Assembly: GCF_009695775.1 (NCBI RefSeq)
Contig: NZ_VUNG01000006.1
Coordinates: 62,001 to 126,000, forward strand
From: Hallella mizrahii
GTDB lineage: Bacteria > Bacteroidota > Bacteroidia > Bacteroidales > Bacteroidaceae
Direction: 5' to 3'
DNA length: 64,000 nucleotides
Shown: in pieces, positions 53,000 to 62,442 of the stretch
How positions within the stretch are numbered: position 1 is the first letter of the stretch
How the letters are laid out: each line of letters starts with the position of its first letter
Position numbers and translations under genes: made by a program
Notes under the pieces: model-generated
The model's database searches: none
Seen by the model: only the letters and a program-made list of their open reading frames with translations
Told to the model about the DNA's origin: nothing

Positions 53000-55900
53000 T
53001 TACTTTGTATACGCGTCGATGTAAGGCTCTTGCTTGTCGGCGTGGGCATACTGCTCAAGCTCTGCTTTGACCTCCTCGTTCTCTTCGTCTTCGAACTTCA
53101 TCGGCTTGATCTTCTCCTGCAACCACTGGAAGATGCAGAACAGAGCCGGCACGACGAAGATCTGAATCAGCGTACCGATGAGCATACCGCCGACGGCGGC
53201 AGCACCCAACGTCTGGTTGCCGTTCTTGCCCACACCAGAGGCGAACATCAGCGGCAACAGACCGATGACCATGGCCAACGATGTCATCAGAATAGGACGA
53301 AGACGGGCGGCAGCACCAAGGATGGCAGAGTATTTGATAGCCATACCAGTTTCACGACGCTCCAAAGCGAACTGCACAATCAAGATGGCGTTCTTTGACA
53401 ACAGACCGATCAACATGATCAGTGAGATCTGCATGTAGATGTCGTTGCTGTGCCCAAAGAGGTTGGTGAAGGCAAAGGCACCCGCCAAACCGAATGGTAC
53501 GGACAGCAATACAGACAGCGGAAGGATGTAGCTCTCGTACTGTGCGCTCAGAATCAGATAGACGAACACAAGACAGAGTATAAAGATCAGTGCCGTAGAG
53601 TTGCTCGACTCTGCCTCGGAACGGCTCAAACCTGAATACTCATAGCCATAGCCGTCGGGCAGATTGTCCTTGGCCACTTCCTCGATGGCTTTCATCACCT
53701 GGCCGGATGAATAACCGTCGTTGGCGTTGACACTGACGTTGATGGCGGTGAAGAGGTTGAAGCGGTTGATGTTGGACGGGCCATAGACCTTTTGCAGTTT
53801 GACAAACTCGCTCACCGGTGCCATATCGCCTGTGGCGGTGCGCACATAGATGCGGGTCAGGCCTTCCGGTGTCATACGGCTGGCTACATCGCCCTGGACC
53901 ATCACACGGAAGAGCTTGCCGAAGGCGTTGAAGTTAGAAGCATACAGACCGCCATAATATCCTTGAAGCACAGAGAGCACTATCTTGGGCGAGATGCCGG
54001 CCTGCTTGGTCTTGGCAACATCCACGTCGACCATATACTGAGGATAGTTAGGGTTGTAGGAGGTCATGGCCTGCTGGATCTCCGGACGCTTGTTCAGCTC
54101 TGCCAGGAAGCTCTTGGTCACTTCAAAGAACTTGTTCAGGTCGCCGCCTGTCTTGTCCTGCATGGTCATGGTCACACCGTTCTGTACGGAGAAGCCTGGA
54201 ATCATAGGAGGACCGAAGGCCAGGATCTGTGCGTCCTTGATGCTTGCCGTTTGCTTGTAGATCATACCCAGCACGGAGTTCTGCTCATAAGGATTGACCA
54301 CGAGTGCCATGGGATCCTTGTCGTGGATAGCGCGCTTGATGCGGTCGGTGATGCCACCGGCACGATCTTCAAAGGGCTTCAGCTTGATGATGAACGTTGC
54401 CTGGTCTGAACCCTGACCGGCAATGAAGTTATAACCGATGATGGCATTGCGGTGAAGGATAGCCGGATTGTTGGCCAGCATCTTGTCTACCTCGTCCACT
54501 ATCTGCTTGGTACGCTCCTGGGAAGTTCCCGGATTGGCAGAGATGGTCACGAAGATCGTTCCCGTGTCCTCATCTGGCACAAGGCCTGTCTTTGTGGTAT
54601 TCATCAGTATGGCAAGAGCAGCAATACCCACTGCCACAATACCTGCTGTGATGATGCGGTGATTGATCACGTGCTCAACACCCCGCTTATATTTATTGGT
54701 GGTCTTCTCAAATACGCGGTTGAAGCCAGCGTGGAAGCGAGCCACAAAGCTCTTGTTGCTCTCGTTCTCCTCTGCTTGGTGCGGCTTCAAGAACATGGCG
54801 CAAAGTGCTGGAGACAAAGTCAAGGCGTTGACAGCCGAGATGACGATACTTACAGCCATTGTCACACCGAACTCGCGGTAGAATGTGCCGCTCGTACCTC
54901 CCATGAACGATACAGGGACGAACACAGCAGCCATGACGAGCGTGATGGAGATGATGGCACTGGAGATCTCATTCATGGCATCGATAGCAGCCGTGAGCGA
55001 GTTGTCGTAACCTTGGTCGAGCTTGGCGTGTACGGCCTCGACGACCACGATGGCATCATCCACCACGATGGCGATAGCTAACAGCAAGGCAGATAGCGTC
55101 AAGAGGTTGATGGAGAAACCAAAGATCCACAGGAAGAAGAAGGTACCTATCAAGGCCACCGGCACGGCAATCATAGGGATGAGCGTCGAGCGGAGGTCCT
55201 GCAGGAAGACATACACCACAATGAACACGAGTACCAGGGTGATGAACAGCGTCATCAACACCTCTTGAATGGATGCGAAGAGGAAGTCGGTCACATCGTA
55301 CATGATCACCGTCTTCATCCCCGGCGGCATGCTCTTCTGCTGCTCTGCAAGTGCAGCTTTCACGTCTGTGGCAATCTGTGTGGCGTTGGAGCCTGCAATC
55401 TGCTGCACCATACCCATACAGGCAGGGATACCGTCGTTGATCAGACTCACGTTGTACATCAGAGAGCCAAGCTCGATCTTGGCCACGTCTTTCAGCTTCA
55501 ATGTCTGGCCTGTGGTCTTGCTCGTCAGGATGATGTTCTCATATTGTATAGGCTCTGACAAGCGTCCCTTGTATCGCAGGGTGTACTCGTAAGCTACGTT
55601 GGAGTTCTCGCCGAACTTACCCGGTGCAGCCTCGATATTCTGTTCTGCCAATACACCGAGGATGTCTGACGGCATAAGTCCGTATTCTTTCATCTTATCT
55701 GGCTTGAGCCAGATGCGCATGGAGTAGTTGGCGGTAGAAGGACTATTTACGTCGCCCACACCATTGATACGCTTGATGACCGGAACGATGTTGATGTTGT
55801 TGTAGTTCGTGACAAACTGACCGTCGTAGCGGCCGTCAGAGGTGAGAGCGTACATGATGACGTTGGAGGTCTGACGCTTGGTGACGGTCACACCGACCTG

Positions 55901-56272
55901 CGTTACTTCAGAAGGCAAGAGGGCCTGAGCCTGCGACACACGGTTCTGCACGTTCACGGCAGCCATATCCGGGTCAGCACCCTGCTTGAAGTACACGGTG
56001 ATCATACACATACCGTCGTTGGTGGTCTGTGAGGTCATGTAGGTCATGTTCTCCACACCGTTGATGCTTTCCTCCAGAGGCACGGCGACAGATTTCATTA
56101 CCGTCTGCGCATCAGCACCCTGATAGCTGGCCTGCACCATGATAGTAGGAGGTGCTATGTCCGGATATTGCTCAATAGGAAGCGACACCAATCCGATAGA
56201 ACCCAGCAAGACAAGCAGGATGGAGACCACGGTGGAGAGTACCGGACGCTTGATAAAATTGGTAAATGTCAT
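53000..56272 (-). CDS. RND family multidrug efflux transporter (AcrB-like)
   Basis: Inner-membrane proton-driven pump. 1090 residues, hydrophobic N-terminal helix FIKRPVLSTVVSILLVLLG, 12 membrane segments in two repeats separated by large periplasmic loops. The proton-relay aspartates are in LLAIAIVVDDAIVVVEAV; FMGGTSGTFYREFGVTMAVS and GLLSKNAILIVQFALERR are HAE1 signatures. The C-terminal tail is acidic. Middle gene of acrA-acrB-tolC. Confidence 0.96.
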   Translation of the reverse strand: MTFTNFIKRPVLSTVVSILLVLLGSIGLVSLPIEQYPDIAPPTIMVQASYQGADAQTVMKSVAVPLEESINGVENMTYMTSQTTNDGMCMITVYFKQGADPDMAAVNVQNRVSQAQALLPSEVTQVGVTVTKRQTSNVIMYALTSDGRYDGQFVTNYNNINIVPVIKRINGVGDVNSPSTANYSMRIWLKPDKMKEYGLMPSDILGVLAEQNIEAAPGKFGENSNVAYEYTLRYKGRLSEPIQYENIILTSKTTGQTLKLKDVAKIELGSLMYNVSLINDGIPACMGMVQQIAGSNATQIATDVKAALAEQQKSMPPGMKTVIMYDVTDFLFASIQEVLMTLFITLVLVFIVVYVFLQDLRSTLIPMIAVPVALIGTFFFLWIFGFSINLLTLSALLLAIAIVVDDAIVVVEAVHAKLDQGYDNSLTAAIDAMNEISSAIISITLVMAAVFVPVSFMGGTSGTFYREFGVTMAVSIVISAVNALTLSPALCAMFLKPHQAEENESNKSFVARFHAGFNRVFEKTTNKYKRGVEHVINHRIITAGIVAVGIAALAILMNTTKTGLVPDEDTGTIFVTISANPGTSQERTKQIVDEVDKMLANNPAILHRNAIIGYNFIAGQGSDQATFIIKLKPFEDRAGGITDRIKRAIHDKDPMALVVNPYEQNSVLGMIYKQTASIKDAQILAFGPPMIPGFSVQNGVTMTMQDKTGGDLNKFFEVTKSFLAELNKRPEIQQAMTSYNPNYPQYMVDVDVAKTKQAGISPKIVLSVLQGYYGGLYASNFNAFGKLFRVMVQGDVASRMTPEGLTRIYVRTATGDMAPVSEFVKLQKVYGPSNINRFNLFTAINVSVNANDGYSSGQVMKAIEEVAKDNLPDGYGYEYSGLSRSEAESSNSTALIFILCLVFVYLILSAQYESYILPLSVLLSVPFGLAGAFAFTNLFGHSNDIYMQISLIMLIGLLSKNAILIVQFALERRETGMAIKYSAILGAAARLRPILMTSLAMVIGLLPLMFASGVGKNGNQTLGAAAVGGMLIGTLIQIFVVPALFCIFQWLQEKIKPMKFEDEENEEVKAELEQYAHADKQEPYIDAYTK

Positions 56273-56283
56273 GTTTGAATGTA

Positions 56284-56412
56284 TGTTGAATGATGAATAA
56301 TTGATGTTGAGTGATATTCATGTTGAATGATGAGAGTTCAAAGATGATTCTTGCAGGAATGCATCCCCGTCATCGTTGAAGCCTTTCAGCATTCAACATT
56401 CAACATTCAACC
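56284..56412. repeat. GTTGAATG / ATTCAAC heptamer repeats between acrA and acrB
   Basis: GTTGAATGATGA at 56285 and 56322, and ATTCAAC three times in tandem at 56391-56411, in inverted relation, so the 140 bp spacer can fold. Similar bits (ATTGAATC, GTTCAAC) occur at 51548-51585, after the tolC-like gene start of lpxA. Confidence 0.45.
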
Positions 56413-57612
56413 TTATTTTCCCGTCATCGCTTTGACGAAGCCCTTTGCTGATCCTTGTTCTTTGGACAAATTGGCTGCATCGTCGATTTTCTTTTGATAT
56501 TGTTCTTCTGTGAGCGGTTTGATCTTCTCACCATCCGTGAGTTTGCTGATGCCTTTCGATACATAACGGTCACCCGCATTCAGTCCGGAAGTGACGATGT
56601 AGGTAAGTCCGTCGTTCTGGGGGCTGACAGTGATCTCGGTGTATTTCACTTTGTTGTCTTTGTCTACCTTATAGACGAAGTATTTGTTCTGAACCTGTGA
56701 GGTAGCTTCCTGTGGGATGCTGATGATGTTGTTGCTTACATGCGGCACAATGATCTGTCCGGCACCGCCACTCTTCAACAGTCCCTGGGGATTGGGGAAG
56801 TGTGCAATCAGTGTATAGGCACCTGTGGTGGCGTCGATGATGCCGCTCATCTTTACGACACGTCCCGGCTGGTTGTAAGTAGTGCCATCGGCAAGCTGCA
56901 GCTTCACAGTAGGCATCTCGCGCAGTACACCGGCAACACTGCCAGCCGTCTTTGACATGCTGAGGATGTCCGGCTCGCTCATAGAGAAGAACACTTCCAC
57001 GGTGGAGACGTCGCTGACGGTTGTCAGTGTGCTCTGAGCTGACACGAGTGCACCTTTCTTAAAAGGCAGAGAGCCGACAACGCCTGATGCCGGAGCCGTC
57101 ACGGTGCACCATGCCAATGTCTCGCGGGCGGAAGCCAGACTGGCACGTGCCTGGGCTACTTGAGCTTCAGCGGTCTTGTAGCTGTTTAAGGCCGTTTCCA
57201 ACTCGTACTGGCCGATGATGTGCTGAGCAAAGAGCTTCTTGTTGTTCAAGTAGGTCAGCTTCGTTGTGTTGGCTTGTGCGATGGCGGTATTCAGCGCAGC
57301 CCGCGACTGGTTCACAGCAGCGCGATAGGTTTCACTGTCGATGGTGAACATCACCTGACCGGCACGTACATATTGTCCTTCATGAACATACACATTGGTG
57401 ATATAGCCCGAAAGCTTGGGATGCACCTCCACATCCTGAATACCCTTGATGGTTGCCGGGTAAGTAGACTGCATACTGGCACTTGACTCGCCTGCAGTGC
57501 TTACGGCAAACTCATTGTCTTGAAGGTCAGCCAAGCTGTTTCCGCCCTTCTTACCACATGATACAAGAGAGAGCGCAGCCAAGGCTACGAACATACAATT
57601 TTTGATTTTCAT
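56413..57612 (-). CDS. RND efflux membrane fusion lipoprotein (AcrA-like)
   Basis: Periplasmic adaptor of the pump. 399 residues, lipobox LSLVSC (C19). Lipoyl halves (EVHPKLSGYITNVYVHEGQY and VTAPASGVVGSLPFKKGALV) flank a helical hairpin (about 100-160), followed by the beta-barrel and membrane-proximal domains. First gene of the leftward operon. The ATG lies within a partial copy of the recurrent motif. Confidence 0.95.
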   Translation of the reverse strand: MKIKNCMFVALAALSLVSCGKKGGNSLADLQDNEFAVSTAGESSASMQSTYPATIKGIQDVEVHPKLSGYITNVYVHEGQYVRAGQVMFTIDSETYRAAVNQSRAALNTAIAQANTTKLTYLNNKKLFAQHIIGQYELETALNSYKTAEAQVAQARASLASARETLAWCTVTAPASGVVGSLPFKKGALVSAQSTLTTVSDVSTVEVFFSMSEPDILSMSKTAGSVAGVLREMPTVKLQLADGTTYNQPGRVVKMSGIIDATTGAYTLIAHFPNPQGLLKSGGAGQIIVPHVSNNIISIPQEATSQVQNKYFVYKVDKDNKVKYTEITVSPQNDGLTYIVTSGLNAGDRYVSKGISKLTDGEKIKPLTEEQYQKKIDDAANLSKEQGSAKGFVKAMTGK

Positions 57613-57692
57613 ACCTATTTATATATAACGTTTAATTTCTTTGAAGTTTTAAAAAGAATTTGGAGCAGGACAGAATCTCTCCTTTCACCTTG

Positions 57693-57700
57693 CAAAGGTA
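57693..57700 (-). promoter_or_regulatory. -7 box of the efflux operon
   Basis: Minus strand reads TTACCTTTGCAA (TAnnTTTG), about 80 nt before the acrA ATG. The rest of 57613-57855 is AT-rich without a gene. Confidence 0.6.
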
Positions 57701-57855
57701 ACCATTATAGATGAAAACTCAAAGCGTCGTAGGAGTTTTTTAACAATCGTTCGTGTTTTTGTATTCACACTAACAATTAGGCGTTTACATGTTTATTTAG
57801 CATTACCTTTGCCTTGGAAAAAATAAACAGTAAATGCGTAGCTTTGAAAAGCAGC

Positions 57856-58437
57856 TTAACTTATTGTCGTCTGCAAGTGCCGCATTTCGTGTCCACCCCA
57901 TGTAGTGTCGTTGACATATTCAAAGCCAAGGCGGTGATAGAGACGTTCTGCGCTGGGATTGCCTTTGTCGACCAAAAGGCCGACAGGCTGTTTCCGTCCC
58001 TTTTGGTCGATGAGTTTTCTCAGCAGCAACGTGGCGAGTCCTTGGTGACGATAGCGTGTATCTACGGCAAGAGAGTCGATATAGTACTCACCAGCCTGTG
58101 TCTCATCGTCCATGCCGCTGAAGTCCTGATCCAGGTATTTCTTGGCTGCTTGCAGGAAAGCTTCTCGCAATCTTCGCAGGTCAGCACCGTCGTAGCCCAC
58201 AATGACTCCGGCTACGACGGGCTTGCCGTTCTTTGTCTTGTCATCGAGGGCTACCCATGCATTGCGGTAACTGTATTGGCTGTCTTCCCTTCTGACTAGA
58301 GTTGTCATCATCCGGTGGAAGTCCGCTAAGGAGTGTTGCGGGCCGGCGAAGTTCTGGCAGCACTCATGGTTCATCGCCATCATGATGAGAGAGGCGATCG
58401 ACTCTGCTTGTTCTGCAGATGCAGGAATGATGTTCAT
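57856..58437 (-). CDS. GNAT family N-acetyltransferase
   Basis: 193 residues. The acetyl-CoA loop is DTRYRHQGLATLLLRKL (R/Q-x-x-G-x-G/A type) near residue 130, preceded by YIDSLAV and followed by NPSAERLYHRLGFEYV, standard GNAT motifs A and B. The substrate is not predictable. It may be cotranscribed with the radical SAM gene 112 bp upstream. Confidence 0.88.
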   Translation of the reverse strand: MNIIPASAEQAESIASLIMMAMNHECCQNFAGPQHSLADFHRMMTTLVRREDSQYSYRNAWVALDDKTKNGKPVVAGVIVGYDGADLRRLREAFLQAAKKYLDQDFSGMDDETQAGEYYIDSLAVDTRYRHQGLATLLLRKLIDQKGRKQPVGLLVDKGNPSAERLYHRLGFEYVNDTTWGGHEMRHLQTTIS

Positions 58438-58549
58438 ATAATCTTATCTTTGTTGTCAGCTCGACAGAAGTCAAGCGTTAATAAAGAGAAAGCCTTCTTT
58501 TGCTGGGATGTGGTGAGGCAGCTCTTGGGTTGAGAAACGGTCTATAGCT

Positions 58550-59317
58550 TTAATACGAGGCCGTACAGGGAATGCCCAATGCGATGACACGGTCGCGGAT
58601 CGCATCCAGTTCCTCATGCGAAGCCTTGCGCAATTTCTGGTCTGGTGTCTCACGGTCAATGGTGTAGACCATCACTTCCTGGGGCTGAATGTATTTGACG
58701 GCTTCCAGCCATGGCGCAACATATTCCTCACCCGTGTTGTCTGTGCCATCGCCTTTCATAAACATTGTCTGGATAATCACGTGTCCTTTGAACCACCGCA
58801 TGTTCTCGATGATATCCTTCACATTGTAGGATGGTTGTGTCGGGCGGTCCACCTTGCGGATATAGTCCATGTTGACCGTGTCGAGTTTCAGAATGTTGTT
58901 GTCCACCTTGAGCAAAGCCTGGCGGATGTCGTCATGCCCTGAGAAGGTAGCATTGCTCAGTACGCTGATCTTTGCCTTGGGGCACCATTTGTCGCGCAGC
59001 TGGATTGTGTCGTCAATGATACCGGAAAATTCCGGATGGCTGGTGGGCTCCCCATTGCCTGCAAAGGTCAGTACGTCGGGATGCTGCTGGTCGTCGTGCA
59101 TCTTGATGAGCTGTTTTTCCAAGGCTTCCGCCACTTGTTGCCTTGTAGGATGAGGGGAATGTGTGCGGCGGTCCTTGTTGAAGCCACATTCACAATACAG
59201 GCAATCGAAGGTGCATATCTTCCCGTCTGCCGGCATCAGGTTCACACCTAAGCTTAGTCCTAAACGACGGCTGTGCACTGGGCCGTAAATGGGACTTGGA
59301 TAAATAACAGTACTCAT
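58550..59317 (-). CDS. Radical SAM protein (COG0731-like)
   Basis: 255 residues. The [4Fe-4S] motif CxxxCxxC is C35, C39 and C42 (CTFDCLYCECG), preceded by PSPIYGPVHSRRLGLSLGVN, a pattern of the wybutosine-synthesis-like COG0731 group of short radical SAM proteins. TFAGNGEPTSHPEF is the GGE-like SAM-binding strand. Reaction unknown. Confidence 0.88.
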   Translation of the reverse strand: MSTVIYPSPIYGPVHSRRLGLSLGVNLMPADGKICTFDCLYCECGFNKDRRTHSPHPTRQQVAEALEKQLIKMHDDQQHPDVLTFAGNGEPTSHPEFSGIIDDTIQLRDKWCPKAKISVLSNATFSGHDDIRQALLKVDNNILKLDTVNMDYIRKVDRPTQPSYNVKDIIENMRWFKGHVIIQTMFMKGDGTDNTGEEYVAPWLEAVKYIQPQEVMVYTIDRETPDQKLRKASHEELDAIRDRVIALGIPCTASY

Positions 59318-59363
59318 AATTCTGTTCTTACTTTAATTCTCGATTCTTATCAGAATTCTTGAG

Positions 59364-59371
59364 CAAAGATA
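59364..59371 (-). promoter_or_regulatory. -7 box of the radical SAM gene
   Basis: Minus strand reads TATCTTTGCTC (TAnnTTTG), about 47 nt before the ATG. Confidence 0.55.
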
Positions 59372-59456
59372 ATAAAAATATATCATTCTCGGTGCTTTTC
59401 TTCTTGAATATTTGGTTAATGCAAGTTAATCATCTCTTTCTCTCTAAGATTTTGAT

Positions 59457-59464
59457 TAACTTTG
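59457..59464 (+). promoter_or_regulatory. -7 box of the ftsX run
   Basis: TTAACTTTGTAT contains TAACTTTG, 33 nt before the ftsX ATG at 59497. It rules out the longer ftsX frame that starts at 59359. Confidence 0.65.
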
Positions 59465-59496
59465 TATCCAAATATGCAAGATTATTGACCACTGCA

Positions 59497-60381
59497 ATGG
59501 GAAAGAAAAGAAATAAGGTAAGCAGGCACACTGGGCGTCTGCAAGCTGTTACATTGTGTATCAGCACAGCCATGGTGCTTGTGCTGTTGGGGCTTGTCGT
59601 GTTTTCTACACTCACCGGCCGCAATCTTTCGTCGTATGTAAAAGAGAACCTTGTCGTCACCATGATGCTGGAGCAGGATATGAGTGACAACGAAGCCATG
59701 ACCATGTGCTCTCACTTGAAGCAACAGCCCTATATCAAGCAAGTGCACTTCATCAGCAAACACGAAGCACTGACCGATGCTACCCGTCAGATGGGAGCCG
59801 ATCCTTCAGAATTTACCGATGGCATCAATCCCTTCCCCTCATCTGTAGAGCTGACCTTGAAGAGCGACTATGCCAACAATGACTCACTGAAATGGATCTC
59901 AGCCCAGTTGAAACGCTATCCAAAGGTATCGGAAATCAACTATCAGAAAGACTTGGTGGATGCCGTGAACCGCAATCTGGCGAAGATCGGCATCATTCTA
60001 CTGGTCATTGCGGCTTTGCTCACCTTTGTATCCTTCTCTTTGATCAACAACACCGTGAAGCTCGGTATCTATGCCCGCCGCTTCTCCATCCACACGATGA
60101 AGCTCGTCGGTGCCTCCTGGAGCTTTATCCGTGGGCCGTTTATCCGCCGTGCCGTCCTGACAGGACTGCTGGCTGCGCTGCTGGCCATTGCTGTCTTGGG
60201 GGGATGCATGTATGCGCTGTATCGCTACGAGCCGGAGATTTTGAACATCGTGACATGGCGCGAGATGACTATTACGGCAGTAGCAGTGATTGCTTTCGGC
60301 ATTATCATTACGGCCATCTGTGCTTCCATCTCTGTGAACCGCTTCCTGAAGATGAAGGCAGGTGAACTCTATAAGATTTAA
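59497..60381 (+). CDS. ftsX: Cell division permease FtsX
   Basis: Membrane partner of the FtsE ATPase; controls septal peptidoglycan hydrolases. The start is ATG 59497 (MGKKRNKVSRHTG), 294 residues. One N-terminal membrane helix, a periplasmic domain (residues about 55-160), then three membrane segments (IGIILLVIAALLTFVSFSL; the RAVLTGLLAALLAIAVLGG region; the VAVIAFGIIITAICASISV region) around the conserved ARRFSIHTMKLVGAS. ftsE is not adjacent. First gene of ftsX-DUF3098-uppP-truB-queA-folK. Confidence 0.92.
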   Translation: MGKKRNKVSRHTGRLQAVTLCISTAMVLVLLGLVVFSTLTGRNLSSYVKENLVVTMMLEQDMSDNEAMTMCSHLKQQPYIKQVHFISKHEALTDATRQMGADPSEFTDGINPFPSSVELTLKSDYANNDSLKWISAQLKRYPKVSEINYQKDLVDAVNRNLAKIGIILLVIAALLTFVSFSLINNTVKLGIYARRFSIHTMKLVGASWSFIRGPFIRRAVLTGLLAALLAIAVLGGCMYALYRYEPEILNIVTWREMTITAVAVIAFGIIITAICASISVNRFLKMKAGELYKI

Positions 60382-60470
60382 TGAAAGATCTCTTGCTTGA
60401 TCAGCAAGCAAGATTTCATTCCCTCTTCCGCAGTCTCAAAGACATACTGAATAATGGTGGAATAGGAAAC

Positions 60471-60776
60471 ATGGAACAAAGAATAATGATTAAACAAAAT
60501 ATGGATAAAAGAAATTATGCATTCGACCGTACCAACTTCACGTTGTTGGCTATCGGTTTTGCCATCGTGGTCATCGGCTTCATTCTGATGAGTGGCAGCA
60601 GTTCTACGGAACAGGCTTTTAATCCCGACATCTTCAGTTTCCGCCGTATCAAGGTAGCTCCTGTGGTGTGCTTTGTTGGCTTCATCTCCATGATCTATGC
60701 CATCATCCACAAGCCTAAGGACAATGGCGACGAGAACACTCCTGCCGAAGCACCATCTAACAACGAGGAGGCCTGA
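60471..60776 (+). CDS. DUF3098 family small membrane protein
   Basis: About 101 residues (ATG 60471, or 60501 giving 91). Two membrane helices (FTLLAIGFAIVVIGFILMSG and VAPVVCFVGFISMIYAII) joined by a short loop with NPDIFSFRRIKVAP, the DUF3098 signature; the C-terminus is acidic. Found beside ftsX and uppP in Bacteroidota. Its stop overlaps the uppP start by one base, so translation is coupled. Confidence 0.85.
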   Translation: MEQRIMIKQNMDKRNYAFDRTNFTLLAIGFAIVVIGFILMSGSSSTEQAFNPDIFSFRRIKVAPVVCFVGFISMIYAIIHKPKDNGDENTPAEAPSNNEEA

Positions 60777-61606
60777 TGACACTGATACAGACTATTATCA
60801 TCGCTATCGTGGAGGGACTTACAGAGTTCCTTCCAGTGTCGTCGACAGGCCACATGATCATCACCCAGAATCTTTTGGGTGTACAGCAGGGTGATCCTTT
60901 TGTCCACGCCTTCACGTTCATCATTCAGTTCGGTGCCATTCTCTCTGTTGTGTGTCTATATTGGAAGCATTTCTTTCAGATGCGCAACTATGAGGAGTTT
61001 GTCGACAAGATGAAATTCTACGGACTGCTTATCGTGGGTGTGTTGCCTGCCGTAGTCATTGGCTTGGCAGCCAAGAAGAGCGGTCTGCTCGACTGGTTGC
61101 TGGACAGTGTGGTCGTCGTGGCTGCTATGCTTGTCATAGGTGGCGTATTCATGCTCTTCTGTGATCGTATCTTCAACAAAGGGTCAGAGAACAATCAAGT
61201 CGATTGGAAGCGTGCATTTCTCATTGGCTGTTGGCAGTGCTTGTCAGTCATTCCAGGAACAAGTCGCAGTATGGCTACTATCGTAGGAGGAATGCAGCAG
61301 AAGCTGACACGCAAGCGCGCGGCAGAGTTCTCTTTCTTTCTGGCTGTGCCGACGATGGCTGGTGCTACGCTTCTCGACCTGATCGATATGTTCAAGGAAG
61401 GCACTACGTGGGCTACCAGCAACAATATCATGTTGCTCATCGTAGGCTGCGTCATCGCTTTTGTGGTGGCTATGCTTGCTATGAAGTGGTTTGTCGGTTT
61501 CTTGACCAAATACGGTTTTCGTGCATTCGGCTGGTATCGCATCATCATTGGTGCCGTCATACTACTGATGTTGGCAACCGGTCACTCACTTGTTATGGTT
61601 GATTAA
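60776..61606 (+). CDS. uppP: Undecaprenyl-diphosphatase
   Basis: Inner-membrane enzyme that recycles undecaprenyl pyrophosphate for cell-wall synthesis (BacA type). 276 residues with about eight membrane segments. Catalytic block EGLTEFLPVSSTGH near residue 13 and the second block PGTSRSMATI near 160. ATG overlaps the preceding stop (TGATG), and its own stop overlaps the truB start (TAATG). Confidence 0.96.
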   Translation: MTLIQTIIIAIVEGLTEFLPVSSTGHMIITQNLLGVQQGDPFVHAFTFIIQFGAILSVVCLYWKHFFQMRNYEEFVDKMKFYGLLIVGVLPAVVIGLAAKKSGLLDWLLDSVVVVAAMLVIGGVFMLFCDRIFNKGSENNQVDWKRAFLIGCWQCLSVIPGTSRSMATIVGGMQQKLTRKRAAEFSFFLAVPTMAGATLLDLIDMFKEGTTWATSNNIMLLIVGCVIAFVVAMLAMKWFVGFLTKYGFRAFGWYRIIIGAVILLMLATGHSLVMVD

Positions 61607-62385
61607 TGAGAGATTTTATCAAAGGAGAGATCTTAGCTATCGACAAGCCCTATGGCATGACGAGCTTCGGCGCACTGGCTCACATCCGTTTCCTGCTCTC
61701 ACAAAAATTAGGGCAGAAGGTGAAAGTGGGGCATGCCGGCACGCTCGACCCATTGGCGACGGGTATTCTGATCCTCTGCACAGGCAGGTGCACCAAGCAG
61801 ATCGAGACGCTGCAAAGCCATACCAAGGAATACACGGCGACGCTGCAGTTGGGCGCAACCACAGCCAGCTATGACCGTGAGCACGAGGTCGACACTACCT
61901 ATCCCGTGGAGCATATCACACGTGAACTCATCCTTGATGTGCTGAAACAGTTCGAGGGTGACATCCAGCAGGTGCCTCCAACCTACAGTGCATGTAAAGT
62001 AGAAGGTACGAGATCCTATCAGTTGCGACGTAATGGCGAGGACGTGAAACTGAAACCGAAGGCTATACATATAGACGAGGTGGAGCTCACGGATTATGAC
62101 GACGTGAAGAAGACCATGGCCATCCGTGTTGTCTGTGGCAAGGGTACCTATATCCGTGCGCTGGCCCGCGATATTGGCCGGGCATTGAATAGCGGTGCTT
62201 ATCTCACGAGCCTGCGTCGGACACGTGTGGGCGACATCAGCGAAAGCGACTGCATTGCGTTTAATCATTTCGGCGAATGGCTGGACAGTGAGATACACAA
62301 TGAGGTGAGCGCAGCAGCACTCCAGCGTCCTGCCGAGGCAAAGCCTCAGATCACTCCCAAGGCAGCCGGCAGCTTTATGGAATAA
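61606..62385 (+). CDS. truB: tRNA pseudouridine(55) synthase
   Basis: Isomerises U55 in the T-loop of tRNAs. 259 residues. The catalytic aspartate is D48 in HAGTLDPLATGIL; PPTYSACKVEGTRSYQLRR and KGTYIRALARDIG are TruB motifs II and III. It has a long C-terminal tail. Overlaps uppP by one base. Confidence 0.96.
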   Translation: MRDFIKGEILAIDKPYGMTSFGALAHIRFLLSQKLGQKVKVGHAGTLDPLATGILILCTGRCTKQIETLQSHTKEYTATLQLGATTASYDREHEVDTTYPVEHITRELILDVLKQFEGDIQQVPPTYSACKVEGTRSYQLRRNGEDVKLKPKAIHIDEVELTDYDDVKKTMAIRVVCGKGTYIRALARDIGRALNSGAYLTSLRRTRVGDISESDCIAFNHFGEWLDSEIHNEVSAAALQRPAEAKPQITPKAAGSFME

Positions 62386-62442
62386 ACAGAGCAAATCCCA
62401 ACCAGGATTATTATCAGACAGAATAGAAAGGAAATATACATT

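Noticed and set aside
57804..58299. Plus-strand TACCTTTG box followed by an open frame opposite the GNAT gene
   Set aside because: The frame is antisense to a well-supported gene and has no family similarity; the box alone is not enough.
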